A stretch of DNA of 46,524 nt from an uncultured Bacilli bacterium. GTDB taxonomy: Bacteria > Bacillota_I > Bacilli_A > RF39 > UBA660. The translations under genes were made by a program, and so were the position numbers. Every line of letters begins with the position of its first letter. The stretch's first letter is position 1. Where the stretch lies: the NCBI GenBank assembly GCA_947632375.1, contig CANRPF010000009.1:1-46524 (forward strand), read 5' to 3'. Below, piece after piece: positions 16,884-25,312 of this stretch. The notes under the pieces are model-generated. The model did no database searches. It saw nothing but the letters and a program-made list of their open reading frames with translations, and was not told the origin of the DNA.

Positions 16884-18077
16884 ATGAAAAAAATTTTTAT
16901 TATTATAATAACATTTATTATGATTCCATCTTTTGTTTATGCTGAAGATATAGAAATAGAAAGTAAAAGTGCTTTATTAGTAAATAGAACTAATAATGAG
17001 ATACTTTATAGTAAAGAAGAAAATCAAGTATTACCAATTGCAAGTTTAACAAAAATAATGACTACATTAGTTAGTTTAGAAAATATAAAAAGTTTAGATG
17101 AATTAGTAGTTATAACTAAACAGGATATTTCATCTTTAGATGGTTATGTAGTAATAGGACTAGAAGAAAATATGGAAGTATCATATAAAGATTTAATATA
17201 TAGTACTATGATGTATAGTGCTGCTGATAGTGCAAATACTTTATCAAATCATGTATTTAATGATTATTCTTTATTTATTGATAAAATGAATGAACTTGCT
17301 AATACTTTAGAAATGACTAATACTCATTTTTCTAATCCTATAGGTAAAGATATAGATAATTATTCTACTTGTAGTGATTTATATAAATTAATAGATTATG
17401 CTTTAAATAATAAAAATTTTTATGATATTTTTACAAAAAATAAATATAATTTAAGTTTTATAGATAAAACAATAACTAATAATATAAATAATTCTATAAA
17501 AAGAAATGAATTAGAAAATAAAAATAATATAAAAATAAATGGTTCTAAATCAGGATATACATCTAAAAGTGGTTTATCATTAAGTACAGAATCTATTATA
17601 GATGATAATGAATTAATACTTATTACTTTGAATGCAATGGGATTACAAGATACTCATAAACATTTAATAGATCAATTAAATATACTTAATTACTTTAAAG
17701 ATACATATTCTAATAGAGTAGTTTTAAAAAAATCTAAATTAATAGATACTATAATATATAAAAAGAAAGATAAAGAAATAAATTATAATATAAAATCTAC
17801 AAAAGAACATAGATATTATTTACCAAATAATTTTAACTTAGATTATTTAAAAATATATTATGATGGTTTAATAAATATAGATAATACTATCAAAGAAAAT
17901 GATAAATTAGGTACTATTTATATTTATTTAGAAGATAAATTAATAGGTAAAGAAGAAGTATTATTTAAAAAAGAAAATTTAGAAACAAATAAAATAAACT
18001 ATAGAAACTTAATAATAATGGTATCAATATGCTTATTTAGTTTAATAGTATTTAGAAAAAAGAAAAAGAAAAATTGA
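16884..18077 (+). CDS. D-alanyl-D-alanine carboxypeptidase (S11 family, PBP5-like)
   Basis: 397 residues. The signal peptide (about 1-20, F-V-Y-A) is followed by the penicillin-binding fold. The motifs are S-x-x-K in A-S-L-T-K (Ser54, Lys57), S-x-N in S-A-N (116-118) and K-S-G (222-224) in place of K-T-G. A late beta domain precedes a C-terminal membrane segment (about 373-390) and a Lys-rich tail, whereas typical PBP5 uses an amphipathic anchor. It trims the terminal D-Ala of peptidoglycan peptides. DacA, DacB and DacF are not separable by sight; DacB and DacF are the sporulation forms. RBS AGGAGG, and it lies 9 bp after priA. Confidence 0.88.
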   Translation: MKKIFIIIITFIMIPSFVYAEDIEIESKSALLVNRTNNEILYSKEENQVLPIASLTKIMTTLVSLENIKSLDELVVITKQDISSLDGYVVIGLEENMEVSYKDLIYSTMMYSAADSANTLSNHVFNDYSLFIDKMNELANTLEMTNTHFSNPIGKDIDNYSTCSDLYKLIDYALNNKNFYDIFTKNKYNLSFIDKTITNNINNSIKRNELENKNNIKINGSKSGYTSKSGLSLSTESIIDDNELILITLNAMGLQDTHKHLIDQLNILNYFKDTYSNRVVLKKSKLIDTIIYKKKDKEINYNIKSTKEHRYYLPNNFNLDYLKIYYDGLINIDNTIKENDKLGTIYIYLEDKLIGKEEVLFKKENLETNKINYRNLIIMVSICLFSLIVFRKKKKKN

Positions 18078-18096
18078 TGATCAACATCAATTTTTT
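18073..18096. terminator. Terminator between dac and pta
   Basis: ATTGATG and CATCAAT with a 5-nt loop, then six Ts on the plus strand. It overlaps both convergent gene ends. Confidence 0.75.
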
Positions 18097-19082
18097 ACTT
18101 GATTACAAGTTATTGCAATAACACCAACAATATCAGAATAATCACAACCTCTAGAAAGATCATTAACAGGTTTTTTAATACCTTGAGTTATTGGACCATA
18201 AGCTTTAGCATTTCCAATTCTTTCTGCTATCTTATAAGAAATATTACCAGCATCTATATCAGGAAATATTAATATATTAGCATTACCTTCAACTTTTGAA
18301 GTAGGAAATTTAGCCTTACTTACAGAAGGAATAATAGCAGCATCTAATTGCATTTCGCCATCTGCTATTATAGAAGGATTTTTTTCTTTAAAAGATTTAA
18401 CAGCACTTCTAACTTTTCTTACATCATCACTATCACTAGATAAATTAGTAGAATGTGATAAAAATGCAACTTTAGGAATACCTCCAACTAAAGAATTAAA
18501 AGATTTAACTGCCTCAGTTGCAATATCAACTAATTCCATATCAGTAGGATTTTGAATCATACCACAATCAGAAAAAATAAATAATCCATTTTCACCTAAA
18601 GACTTATTTTCTAAATCCATTAAAAAGAAAGAAGAAACAATATTAGCATCAGGACTAGTTTTTAAAGTTTGTAAAGCAGCTCTTAAAACGTCACTAGACT
18701 TATGAGTTGCACCAGCAACCATACCATCTGCATAATCCATATATACTAACATACAACCATAATATAAATAATTATTTAAAATAGTATCTTTAGCATCATC
18801 TAAAGTAATACCTTTATGTTTTCTAATTTTATAAAATTTATCTATTAATTTAGAAGTAATATCAGAACTCTCTGGATTAATAATTTTAATATTATCTAAA
18901 TTAATATCATTATCACTAGCATTTTTTTTAATAAGTTCCTCATTTCCAACTAATATAATATTAGCAAAATCAAGTAGAGTAGCTTGTTCACTAGCTTTTA
19001 ATATTCTAATATCATCACTTTCTACAAGTACGATAGTTCTTTTATTTATTTTTGCTTTTTCAATTAATTTATCAATTATCAT
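18087..19082 (-). CDS. pta: Phosphate acetyltransferase
   Basis: 331 residues, the short single-domain Pta form. Recognisable blocks are D-G-M-V-A-G-A-T-H-K-S-S-D-V-L-R-A-A-L-Q, F-I-F-S-D-C-G-M-I-Q-N-P, A-F-L-S-H-S-T, D-G-E-M-Q-L-D-A-A and the end region N-D-L-S-R-G-C. It converts acetyl-CoA and phosphate to acetyl phosphate, which feeds acetate and ATP formation with acetate kinase (not in this window). It fits with pflB-pflA, which generate acetyl-CoA anaerobically. It ends in TGA. Confidence 0.93.
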   Translation of the reverse strand: MIIDKLIEKAKINKRTIVLVESDDIRILKASEQATLLDFANIILVGNEELIKKNASDNDINLDNIKIINPESSDITSKLIDKFYKIRKHKGITLDDAKDTILNNYLYYGCMLVYMDYADGMVAGATHKSSDVLRAALQTLKTSPDANIVSSFFLMDLENKSLGENGLFIFSDCGMIQNPTDMELVDIATEAVKSFNSLVGGIPKVAFLSHSTNLSSDSDDVRKVRSAVKSFKEKNPSIIADGEMQLDAAIIPSVSKAKFPTSKVEGNANILIFPDIDAGNISYKIAERIGNAKAYGPITQGIKKPVNDLSRGCDYSDIVGVIAITCNQVKN

Positions 19083-19161
19083 ATAATCACCATACTAATT
19101 TTATCATAAGCATCAATAAATTAATAAATATATTTTAATATTCTGTAAATAAAATAATTAA

Positions 19162-19346
19162 ACCCCAACTACTTGATGGGGTATTTTTTCATCAATTTAT
19201 GACATAATAAATATGAAGATAGCAAAGAGTTATCGCAATTCTTTTTTCATTGAAAAAAGACATTAATAAATATTTATTAATGTCTTTTTTCATTGAAAAA
19301 AGACATTAATAAATATTTATTAAAAGAAAAGAGGAGTATAAAAGTA
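19162..19346 (+). repeat. 5' cassette of paralog D: terminator hairpin, spacer, tandem palindromic repeat, RBS
   Basis: In order: hairpin ACCCCA...TGGGGT (19162-19182) with a T-run; a conserved spacer with ATTTATGACATAATAAATATG and GTTATCGCAATTC; repeat unit 1 (19242-19284, 43 nt) and partial unit 2 (19285-19323). The repeat contains a perfect 38-bp palindrome centred near 19271 and ends GACATTAATAAAT plus its complement, then six Ts, which is terminator-like. The RBS GAGGAG follows. Promoter hexamers are not clear. The same order recurs at 32809, 34731 and 37003. Confidence 0.9.
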
Positions 19347-20945
19347 ATGACAAGAGAGCGAAGGATAATTGTAAGTTTAGTAGGAATTTTTATAGTAGTA
19401 TTAGCTCTAATAGGAGTAACATTTGGTTATTGGATGACAAGAGTTGTATATAATACTGAAGAAAAGAGCCTATCAGTTAAGTTAGGAACTTTGGAATTAA
19501 AATATGGAGATGGAAATGGAATTCTTGCACCAAAAGAAGCAATAATGCCAGGAGAAGAAGTAGGAACAAAAACATTTACAGTAGAAAATACGGGAGACAA
19601 CAAATCCTTATACGGAGTTATATTTGAAAACGTAAATAATCCATTAGAAAGAAAAACAGACTTAGTATATACAATAACATGTGAGAGTACTAAAGGAACA
19701 TGTAATGCATTAGAAGGAGAACAAATATTTCCAAGTACAAATATAACAATATTAAATAATGAAATAGCGTCAAAAGAAAAACATACATATACAATAAAAG
19801 TAACATATAAAAATCCAGATGCAAATCAATCAGCAGATATGGGAAAAACATTCAGTGCAAAAGTAAATATATTAAATGGAAGCGAATGGGGAGAAATCGA
19901 TAATACATATCAAGAAGGTACATTAGCATATAACGTATTACATAGAGCAGATCAAAGACAAAAGGATTTTGACTTTACAGGAGATAGAACAGTTTATATG
20001 CCTGTACCAGTTAGAGGACCAGCACGAGAAAAGACTACAGCAAGTGAAAAAGAATTAAGTGTAACACAAGATAAATATGGAAAATCATATTATTTTAGAG
20101 GAAATCCAACAGATAACTATCTAACATTTAATAATATGTGTTGGAGAATTGTAAGAGTACAAGGAGATGGCAGTATAAAAATAGTATTGCAAGATAAATC
20201 AGGCCCTTGTAGTTTAAGTACCAAAAATAATGAAAATGCATTTTCAGATACAGACGTTTATTATGGTTATTCGTATGAATCATCGACATATATAGCGGAT
20301 TATGTAAACTGTGCATCAAGTAAGTCAAGTTGTTTAAGAACGAAATTACAAAACTGGTTTAACAAAAATTTTACAACAAGCAATTCTTCTCAAACAGAAC
20401 CATCAAATGATAAACCTACACTAAAGGATGAATATGAAGGAAAGATAAAATATGAAGAATGGGAGATAGGAGATTGGACAACAAAATATGATTATGATAA
20501 AAAATATGGAAGTCTTGCATCTGATAGTGCTACAAATTGGGCATATGAACCATATTTAAGAATAGTATCAACATCAAAAGAAAATAGATATGCAACACTG
20601 ATGCCATCAGAATCTGAGACGAATGTAACAGTAAATGACTATGTTGCAACATTAACAGCAGATGAAGTAGCATTAGCAGGGGCCCTAGCTCATGATGTAG
20701 TGACTTACCGCCTTTCATACTTCTTAGATATTTCTGCTGATTATTCTTGGTGGACGTTGTCGGCTGGCAGGGGCCACTCGTCTACCGATCGCGCGTTCTG
20801 TGTAAATAAAACTTATAGTGAAGTCTGGGACAACTATGCTGTACATGACGACTACCGCTTCGCCGCTCGCCCGGCGGTTGTTCTGGAGTCTAGTGTTCTT
20901 GTCTCAGGCGAAGGAACGTTAAATAATCCATATATAGTACAGTAA
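19347..20945 (+). CDS. Paralog D: TasA-like/lectin-like surface protein with GC-rich C-terminus
   Basis: 532 residues. I chose ATG 19347, downstream of GAGGAG; a longer frame from TTG 19293 starts inside the palindromic repeat. The hydrophobic segment (about 5-27) ends G-V-T-F-G-Y-W. The TasA-like domain to ~180 has G-T-L-E-L, I-M-P-G-E-E and the Cys pair C-E-S-T-K-G-T-C. The middle is unique. Then come S-Y-Y-F-R-G-N, the conserved N-N-M-C-W-R-I-V-R with Trp266, two Cys near A-S-S-K-S-S-C, L-T-A-D-E-V-A-L-A-G, and the last ~85 residues ending A-A-R-P-A-V-V-L and G-E-G-T-L-N-N-P-Y. From about 20681 base composition jumps to about half GC, with codons such as CGC, GCG and CTG that neighbours avoid. 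A secreted or surface role is inferred. Confidence 0.82.
   Translation: MTRERRIIVSLVGIFIVVLALIGVTFGYWMTRVVYNTEEKSLSVKLGTLELKYGDGNGILAPKEAIMPGEEVGTKTFTVENTGDNKSLYGVIFENVNNPLERKTDLVYTITCESTKGTCNALEGEQIFPSTNITILNNEIASKEKHTYTIKVTYKNPDANQSADMGKTFSAKVNILNGSEWGEIDNTYQEGTLAYNVLHRADQRQKDFDFTGDRTVYMPVPVRGPAREKTTASEKELSVTQDKYGKSYYFRGNPTDNYLTFNNMCWRIVRVQGDGSIKIVLQDKSGPCSLSTKNNENAFSDTDVYYGYSYESSTYIADYVNCASSKSSCLRTKLQNWFNKNFTTSNSSQTEPSNDKPTLKDEYEGKIKYEEWEIGDWTTKYDYDKKYGSLASDSATNWAYEPYLRIVSTSKENRYATLMPSESETNVTVNDYVATLTADEVALAGALAHDVVTYRLSYFLDISADYSWWTLSAGRGHSSTDRAFCVNKTYSEVWDNYAVHDDYRFAARPAVVLESSVLVSGEGTLNNPYIVQ
20681..20910 (+). other. GC-rich segment within the C-terminal module of paralog D
   Basis: By hand count 117 of these 230 bases are G or C, against a visibly AT-rich background in the rest of the gene and its neighbours. 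It starts just after the conserved A-L-A-G motif and stops before the conserved N-N-P-Y end, so both borders fall at conserved family motifs. Confidence 0.8.
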
Positions 20946-20950
20946 ATTAT

Positions 20951-21026
20951 GCATCAAATTATTTTGGTGTAGGGATACTTATTTCTTTTTCTATTCATTG
21001 TAAGTATTCCTTAGGTTAACCTAAAA
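20951..21026 (+). repeat. Conserved 3' hairpin block, copy 2 (after paralog D)
   Basis: Same order as after paralogs A and G: GCATCAAATTATTTTGGTG, then GGGATACTTA pairing with TAAGTATTCC, then the palindrome TTAGGTTAACCTAA (21011-21024). Confidence 0.88.
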
Positions 21027-21033
21027 TAGTTTT

Positions 21034-21059
21034 AAATCGTATAAGTTTTTATACGATTT
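21034..21059 (+). terminator. Terminator of paralog D
   Basis: AAATCGTATAA and TTATACGATTT form an 11-bp perfect stem with loop GTTT, followed by Ts. A nearly identical hairpin ends paralog G. Confidence 0.85.
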
Positions 21060-21117
21060 TTATATAATTTTTGATTAAAAAAATCTATTTATATCCATAA
21101 TAATATTGGTGATATTA

Positions 21118-21759
21118 ATGGAGTTATTAACTGCTTTATTTAGAACAATATTTTTTTATTTTTTAGTAGTTATTGCTTATAGAATTATGGGAAAAAGAGA
21201 AATTAGTCAATTAGAAGTAATTGATTTAATTATTTCTATTTTAATAGCAGAACTTATTGCAATTAGTATTGAAAATATAAAAGATCCAATATATTTAACT
21301 ATTATTCCTATTGCAGCTTTAGTTATTATTGAAATTGTTTTAGCTAAGATTTCTTTAAAATTTAGAAAGTTTAATGAAATTATGTCTGGAAAACCTAGTT
21401 TAATTATTTGTAATGGTAAACTTAATTTTAAAGAATTAGTTAAACAACGTTATTCTATAGATGATTTATTATTAGAATTAAGACAAGCTAGTATTAAGTC
21501 AATTGGTGATGTTGAGTATGCTTTTTTAGAACCTAATGGTAAGTTAAGTATTTTTAAATATAATTTTTTAAAAACTAAGGGTGACTATCCTATGGCATTA
21601 ATTATAGATGGTGAAATACAAAAAGATACTTTAATACAATTAAATAAAACTGAATCATGGTTGTTAAATAAAATTAATATAAAGGGTTTAAGTTTAAATG
21701 ATGTTTTTTATTCATTTTATAAAAATGGAAAAATATTTATAATTAACAAGAATTCTTAA
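21118..21759 (+). CDS. DUF421 (YetF-like) membrane protein
   Basis: 213 residues. Three membrane segments occupy the first ~75 residues, with the family signature Y-R-I-M-G-K-R-E-I-S-Q-L-E-V-I-D. The cytoplasmic part has G-K-P-S-L-I-I-C-N-G-K, then D-D-L-L-L-E-L-R-Q and the later S-I-G-D-V-E-Y-A-F-L-E-P-N-G. Molecular function is unknown for the family, though several Bacillus members are sporulation-expressed (family knowledge). ATG 21118 has GGTGAT at spacing 5; an in-frame TTG at 21106 is the alternative. It follows the paralog D terminator and appears to be its own unit. Confidence 0.85.
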   Translation: MELLTALFRTIFFYFLVVIAYRIMGKREISQLEVIDLIISILIAELIAISIENIKDPIYLTIIPIAALVIIEIVLAKISLKFRKFNEIMSGKPSLIICNGKLNFKELVKQRYSIDDLLLELRQASIKSIGDVEYAFLEPNGKLSIFKYNFLKTKGDYPMALIIDGEIQKDTLIQLNKTESWLLNKINIKGLSLNDVFYSFYKNGKIFIINKNS

Positions 21760-21825
21760 AAAATAAAGTGTTTTCACTTGTAAATAGATAAAAAAAATTA
21801 TATTATTAAAATACAAGGTGGTAAC

Positions 21826-22524
21826 ATGAATAAAAAAGTGGTAGGCATAATAGGAATAATACTATCAATATTAACTTTATTATACTTTGAACCATTAGTT
21901 TATAAAGTTATTGGATTTTTAGGAATTAATATTAATAAGTATAGTAGTTTAATAAGAACTATTATAAATATATTAATTAAACTTACTATATGTTTTATTA
22001 TTTATTTAATTTATAAAAAGAACTTTAGACATCATAGACAGTCTGAAAATCTATTAAAAAATATTCTTATATTATTAGTTGGTTTAGTTGTATTAGTAAT
22101 AGCGATGTATTTATTTGATTATGTAGTTAGATTTATTGGAGATATATTTAAAATTAAAGTTTTAGATAATGCTTTTTATAATATTTTTAATAAAACATTT
22201 AATTTTGATTTAATAGTAAAAATAATTATAGATTATATAATAACTCCTTATTTATATTGTACTATTATATTATTTAGTATAGATAGTTTAACTAGAAGAA
22301 ATGATACTTTTATATTCTTTAGTGGTATTTTAGCAGGTGTAATTAATGCATTTAGTTTAAATGGTACTTTAGGTTTTGTTATTGTTAATTCTTTAAGTAT
22401 GTTTTTTCTATTTCTAATATTAGCATTTGTTTATAAAAAGATTAATAGTATTTGGTTTACTATTAGTTTATATTCGTTTTACTTATTAACTAGTGCAATA
22501 ATAATTAATTATTTAGGATGGTAG
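21826..22524 (+). CDS. Polytopic membrane protein, possible degenerate CPBP-family relative
   Basis: 232 residues with about seven hydrophobic segments. I do not recognise it outright. Its layout parallels the next gene. Where that CPBP protease has A-P-I-Y-E-E-T-L-F-R, this protein has T-P-Y-L-Y-C-T-I-I-L-F with no Glu pair, and no His-x-x-x-Asn follows. It may therefore be an inactive paralog. It starts with GGTGG at spacing 6 and ends 2 bp before the CPBP start, implying a translationally coupled pair. Confidence 0.6.
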   Translation: MNKKVVGIIGIILSILTLLYFEPLVYKVIGFLGININKYSSLIRTIINILIKLTICFIIYLIYKKNFRHHRQSENLLKNILILLVGLVVLVIAMYLFDYVVRFIGDIFKIKVLDNAFYNIFNKTFNFDLIVKIIIDYIITPYLYCTIILFSIDSLTRRNDTFIFFSGILAGVINAFSLNGTLGFVIVNSLSMFFLFLILAFVYKKINSIWFTISLYSFYLLTSAIIINYLGW

Positions 22525-22526
22525 AT

Positions 22527-23234
22527 ATGAAACAAAGAGTTTATGATATTTTAAAATTAGTTTTTTGTCTTTTTATATTTTTATTTATAGGTAGAATATT
22601 TTCTATATTGTTATATTTATTTAATGTTAATGAATTAACTGAAGGTAGTCAAATATTTTTAAATTTTATAATGTCGTTAATTTTATTAATTATTGTTACA
22701 TTTGTTTATAGAGATAAACTAAAAAAAGATTTTAAAGAATTAAAAAAGAATAAGAAAAAGATAATTTGTTATATATTACAGATGTTTGTTGTTTTTATGG
22801 TTTTAAAATACTTTTTAGGTTTTATAACTGTTATATTAACAGAAATATTTAAAATAGATTCTGAAGCGATTGTTAGTGTTAATCAAGAAACAATAGAAGG
22901 ATTTATTAAAAAGGCTCCTATTTTAATGTTTATTACTTCTGTAATATTAGCGCCAATTTATGAAGAAACATTATTTAGAGTAGGATTTAGAAAAGCTTTT
23001 AAGAGTGATTTATTATTTATTTTATTAAGTGGTACTTTATTTGGAATGCTACATATATTTCCTTTAGAAGATGGAGTTAGTTTAACTTTAGGTTTAATTC
23101 AATCGGTATCTTATGTAGGAATGGGTCTATATTTTGCTTATCTTTATAATAAGTCAGATAATATATTTTGTAGTGTAGGTATACATTTTTTAAATAATTT
23201 AATTAGTATATTAACTATAATTAATATGTTTTAG
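22527..23234 (+). CDS. CPBP family intramembrane glutamic endopeptidase
   Basis: 235 residues, multi-pass. Motif 1, E-E-T-L-F-R (EExxxR), lies within A-P-I-Y-E-E-T-L-F-R-V-G-F-R. Motif 2 has the catalytic His in G-M-L-H-I-F, and the last motif H-F-L-N-N gives HxxxN. This is the Abi/CAAX protease superfamily (Rce1-like), used for prenyl-protein or peptide maturation and bacteriocin immunity. ATG 22527 has GGATGG upstream; ATG 22518 would overlap the previous gene. It stands between the degenerate relative and a membrane-anchored protein 8 bp downstream, so the three probably form an operon. Confidence 0.85.
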   Translation: MKQRVYDILKLVFCLFIFLFIGRIFSILLYLFNVNELTEGSQIFLNFIMSLILLIIVTFVYRDKLKKDFKELKKNKKKIICYILQMFVVFMVLKYFLGFITVILTEIFKIDSEAIVSVNQETIEGFIKKAPILMFITSVILAPIYEETLFRVGFRKAFKSDLLFILLSGTLFGMLHIFPLEDGVSLTLGLIQSVSYVGMGLYFAYLYNKSDNIFCSVGIHFLNNLISILTIINMF

Positions 23235-23242
23235 GAGATAAT

Positions 23243-23830
23243 ATGGAAAAGAAAAATGATATGTTTAAAAATATTATTAGTTGGATTTTACCTATTATTT
23301 TATTAGTATTAATAGGGGTATTAGGATTAAAAGTAGTAGAAATTAAAAAAGATAATGATAGATATAAAGCATTAATAGAAGAGTATAAAAAAGAAATTGA
23401 TACTTTAAAAAATAATTTTAAAGAAGATAGTAATATTGATGATAATCAATCTAATAATCAAAATGATGATAGTAAAAATAATAATGTATCTGATGATAAA
23501 AATACTGTATCTAAAAAGAATGTTTATGAAGAATATAAAGCTAGTTTTTCACCTTTATATCAAGCAGAAGATCCTTATTCTTCATTAACGTTATATGATG
23601 ATAATACTTTTAAATATGATGTTAATTTATGTGAAGGTGTTTCTTCTATAGATGGTAAGTATGAAAAAGATAATGATAAGCTTGTTTTAAGTTCTTTAGA
23701 AAATATGTTCCATGGATTTTCTGGAGATGATTTAGAAACTATTACTTTTGAAATACAAAGTGATGGTACTTTAAAAAGTATGGAAGATGTAGGTTGTGTT
23801 TTTAAGGATACTGAATTTTCTTTAAAATAG
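23243..23830 (+). CDS. Membrane-anchored protein of unknown function
   Basis: 195 residues. A cytoplasmic start and a single membrane segment (about 12-30) are followed by a predicted coiled coil (R-Y-K-A-L-I-E-E-Y-K-K-E to ~60). Then comes an Asn/Asp/Lys/Ser-rich linker to ~95 and a C-terminal domain with L-T-L-Y-D-D-N-T-F-K-Y, G-K-Y-E and two Cys. The C-terminal domain resembles small beta-barrel or lipocalin-like modules often found in Bacillota surface proteins, but I cannot name it. It follows the CPBP gene by 8 bp. Confidence 0.65.
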   Translation: MEKKNDMFKNIISWILPIILLVLIGVLGLKVVEIKKDNDRYKALIEEYKKEIDTLKNNFKEDSNIDDNQSNNQNDDSKNNNVSDDKNTVSKKNVYEEYKASFSPLYQAEDPYSSLTLYDDNTFKYDVNLCEGVSSIDGKYEKDNDKLVLSSLENMFHGFSGDDLETITFEIQSDGTLKSMEDVGCVFKDTEFSLK

Positions 23831-23853
23831 TCATATAAATTGACTTTTTTTTT
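23829..23853 (+). terminator. Weak terminator after the CPBP operon
   Basis: AGTCA and TGACT with a 7-nt loop, followed by a run of nine Ts. Confidence 0.6.
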
Positions 23854-23893
23854 AATAAATGATATATTATAAGACATTTAAAGGGGGATTTTT

Positions 23894-25258
23894 ATGGCTA
23901 GATTTGATGGTGAAATAGAAGAATTAAAGAAAATTGTAGAGCATTATCCAATTTTAGATAATTCAATATTAATACAATATTTTAAAGATAGAGATTCTGG
24001 TAATTTTGATAAAGAAAAAGAAGAAGCGATAGTTGGTTCTAATTTGAGACTTGTTCTTTCTGTTGCATTAGATTTTTATAATAAGACTCCTAATACTAAG
24101 GCTTCATTATCTGATTTTTTTCAAGAAGGTATTGAAGGTGTTTATAAAGCAATGCAATTATTTAAAGTAGAAAGAGGTAATAAATTTAGTACTTTTGCTT
24201 ATAGATATATTGAAAATGCTATTAGAGATAAATATGTGTATACTAATTCATCTTTAAGTTTTTCAAATAGAGGTGCTATGGAGAGAATAGCAGAATATAA
24301 AAAAGCTAAAGCAAGAAAAGCAGAAGAATTAGATAGAATACCAACTATTCATGAAGTTGCATCAAGTTTAAAAATATTAGATTCTACAGCACTATCTATT
24401 GAAAGATATCTATCTTCTAATTTAAATATCGAAGATTTTTATCAAGATGAAAATATGACTATATTAGATGCTATTGCAGATGAAAATTGTGATAGTCCTG
24501 AAACAGAAGCTTTAAAAAATGAACTTTTATGTAAAATAAAAGGTATTATAAAAGACTTACCTTTAAAAGAAAAAGTAGTAATATCTTTACATTTAGGATT
24601 AGGACCAGATAGAAATCCTAAATCTTTTACAGAAATATCTCATTTATTTAGTAAAAATGATGAATTAAAATGTTCTATTACTTGGGTAGAGACACTTTAT
24701 TATAGAGCATTAAATAAAGTTCAAAAAGAATTAGGACTTTTAGAAAAACCAAGAGCATACTTTGATTATAGCAATTTAACTTTAAATCAAATATTAAGTT
24801 TTTCTGATGAAGAAATTAATCTAATAATAAATACATTACCTTTAGAAGAACAATTATTATTAAAAGAATATTTTGGAGAAAATTTAAATGATAAATTTAA
24901 GGTTTATCAATTAGATGATTATAAACAAATAGAATTAGTATCTATTATTGAAAAAATAAGATTTTTACTTAAAGGTGGTAAACAAATAGATAAAATTAAA
25001 AGTTTAAAAGAAAGATTAAATATGGATGATGAGCAAATGTTTTCATTAATATATTCTTTAAATACTAAAAATATAAAATATTTATTATGTTATTTTGGAG
25101 GAAGTTTTTATAATAAATATATTAACGAAGATATGCCATTAAATGAAAAAGAAAAAGCAAGAGATGTTATTTTAAGACTAAGAAGTAGAACATTTGATAA
25201 AAAGCCTTTTATTAGACAAAAAATATTATCTCAAAGTAATTTATTAATGAACAAATAA
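23894..25258 (+). CDS. Sigma-70 family RNA polymerase sigma factor with long C-terminal extension
   Basis: 454 residues. Region 2 is clear: A-I-V-G-S-N-L-R-L-V-L-S-V-A, D-F-F-Q-E-G-I-E-G-V-Y-K-A and K-F-S-T-F-A-Y-R-Y-I. Region 3 follows (R-I-P-T-I-H-E-V-A-S-S-L). Region 4 is at about 215-280 with L-P-L-K-E-K-V-V-I-S-L-H-L-G-L-G, though its helix-turn-helix has an insertion. After residue ~285 there are about 170 residues of helices (N-L-T-L-N-Q-I-L-S-F and on, twice a pattern resembling an L-P-x-E-E-Q/L-L-x-x-Y-F repeat) that ordinary sigma factors lack. It may be a specialised sigma factor. The housekeeping RpoD would have longer, better-conserved regions 2 and 4. Target promoters unknown. 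Confidence 0.75.
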   Translation: MARFDGEIEELKKIVEHYPILDNSILIQYFKDRDSGNFDKEKEEAIVGSNLRLVLSVALDFYNKTPNTKASLSDFFQEGIEGVYKAMQLFKVERGNKFSTFAYRYIENAIRDKYVYTNSSLSFSNRGAMERIAEYKKAKARKAEELDRIPTIHEVASSLKILDSTALSIERYLSSNLNIEDFYQDENMTILDAIADENCDSPETEALKNELLCKIKGIIKDLPLKEKVVISLHLGLGPDRNPKSFTEISHLFSKNDELKCSITWVETLYYRALNKVQKELGLLEKPRAYFDYSNLTLNQILSFSDEEINLIINTLPLEEQLLLKEYFGENLNDKFKVYQLDDYKQIELVSIIEKIRFLLKGGKQIDKIKSLKERLNMDDEQMFSLIYSLNTKNIKYLLCYFGGSFYNKYINEDMPLNEKEKARDVILRLRSRTFDKKPFIRQKILSQSNLLMNK

Positions 25259-25278
25259 TATTTATTATTTGTTTTTTT
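25250..25278 (+). terminator. Terminator of the sigma factor gene
   Basis: AACAAATAAT and ATTATTTGTT (10-bp perfect stem, loop ATTT), then Ts. It begins inside the last codons. Confidence 0.75.
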
Positions 25279-25312
25279 ATTTATATGATAAAATTAATAT
25301 AGGAGTGTATTT

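Noticed and set aside
19242-19323. CRISPR-like repeat
   Set aside because: Fewer than two full units at each site, no spacers, and the units are self-complementary leaders tied to one gene family.
19293-19346. N-terminal extension of paralog D from TTG 19293
   Set aside because: It lies inside the palindromic repeat, has no RBS, and the ATG at 19347 has GAGGAG and matches the starts of the paralogs.
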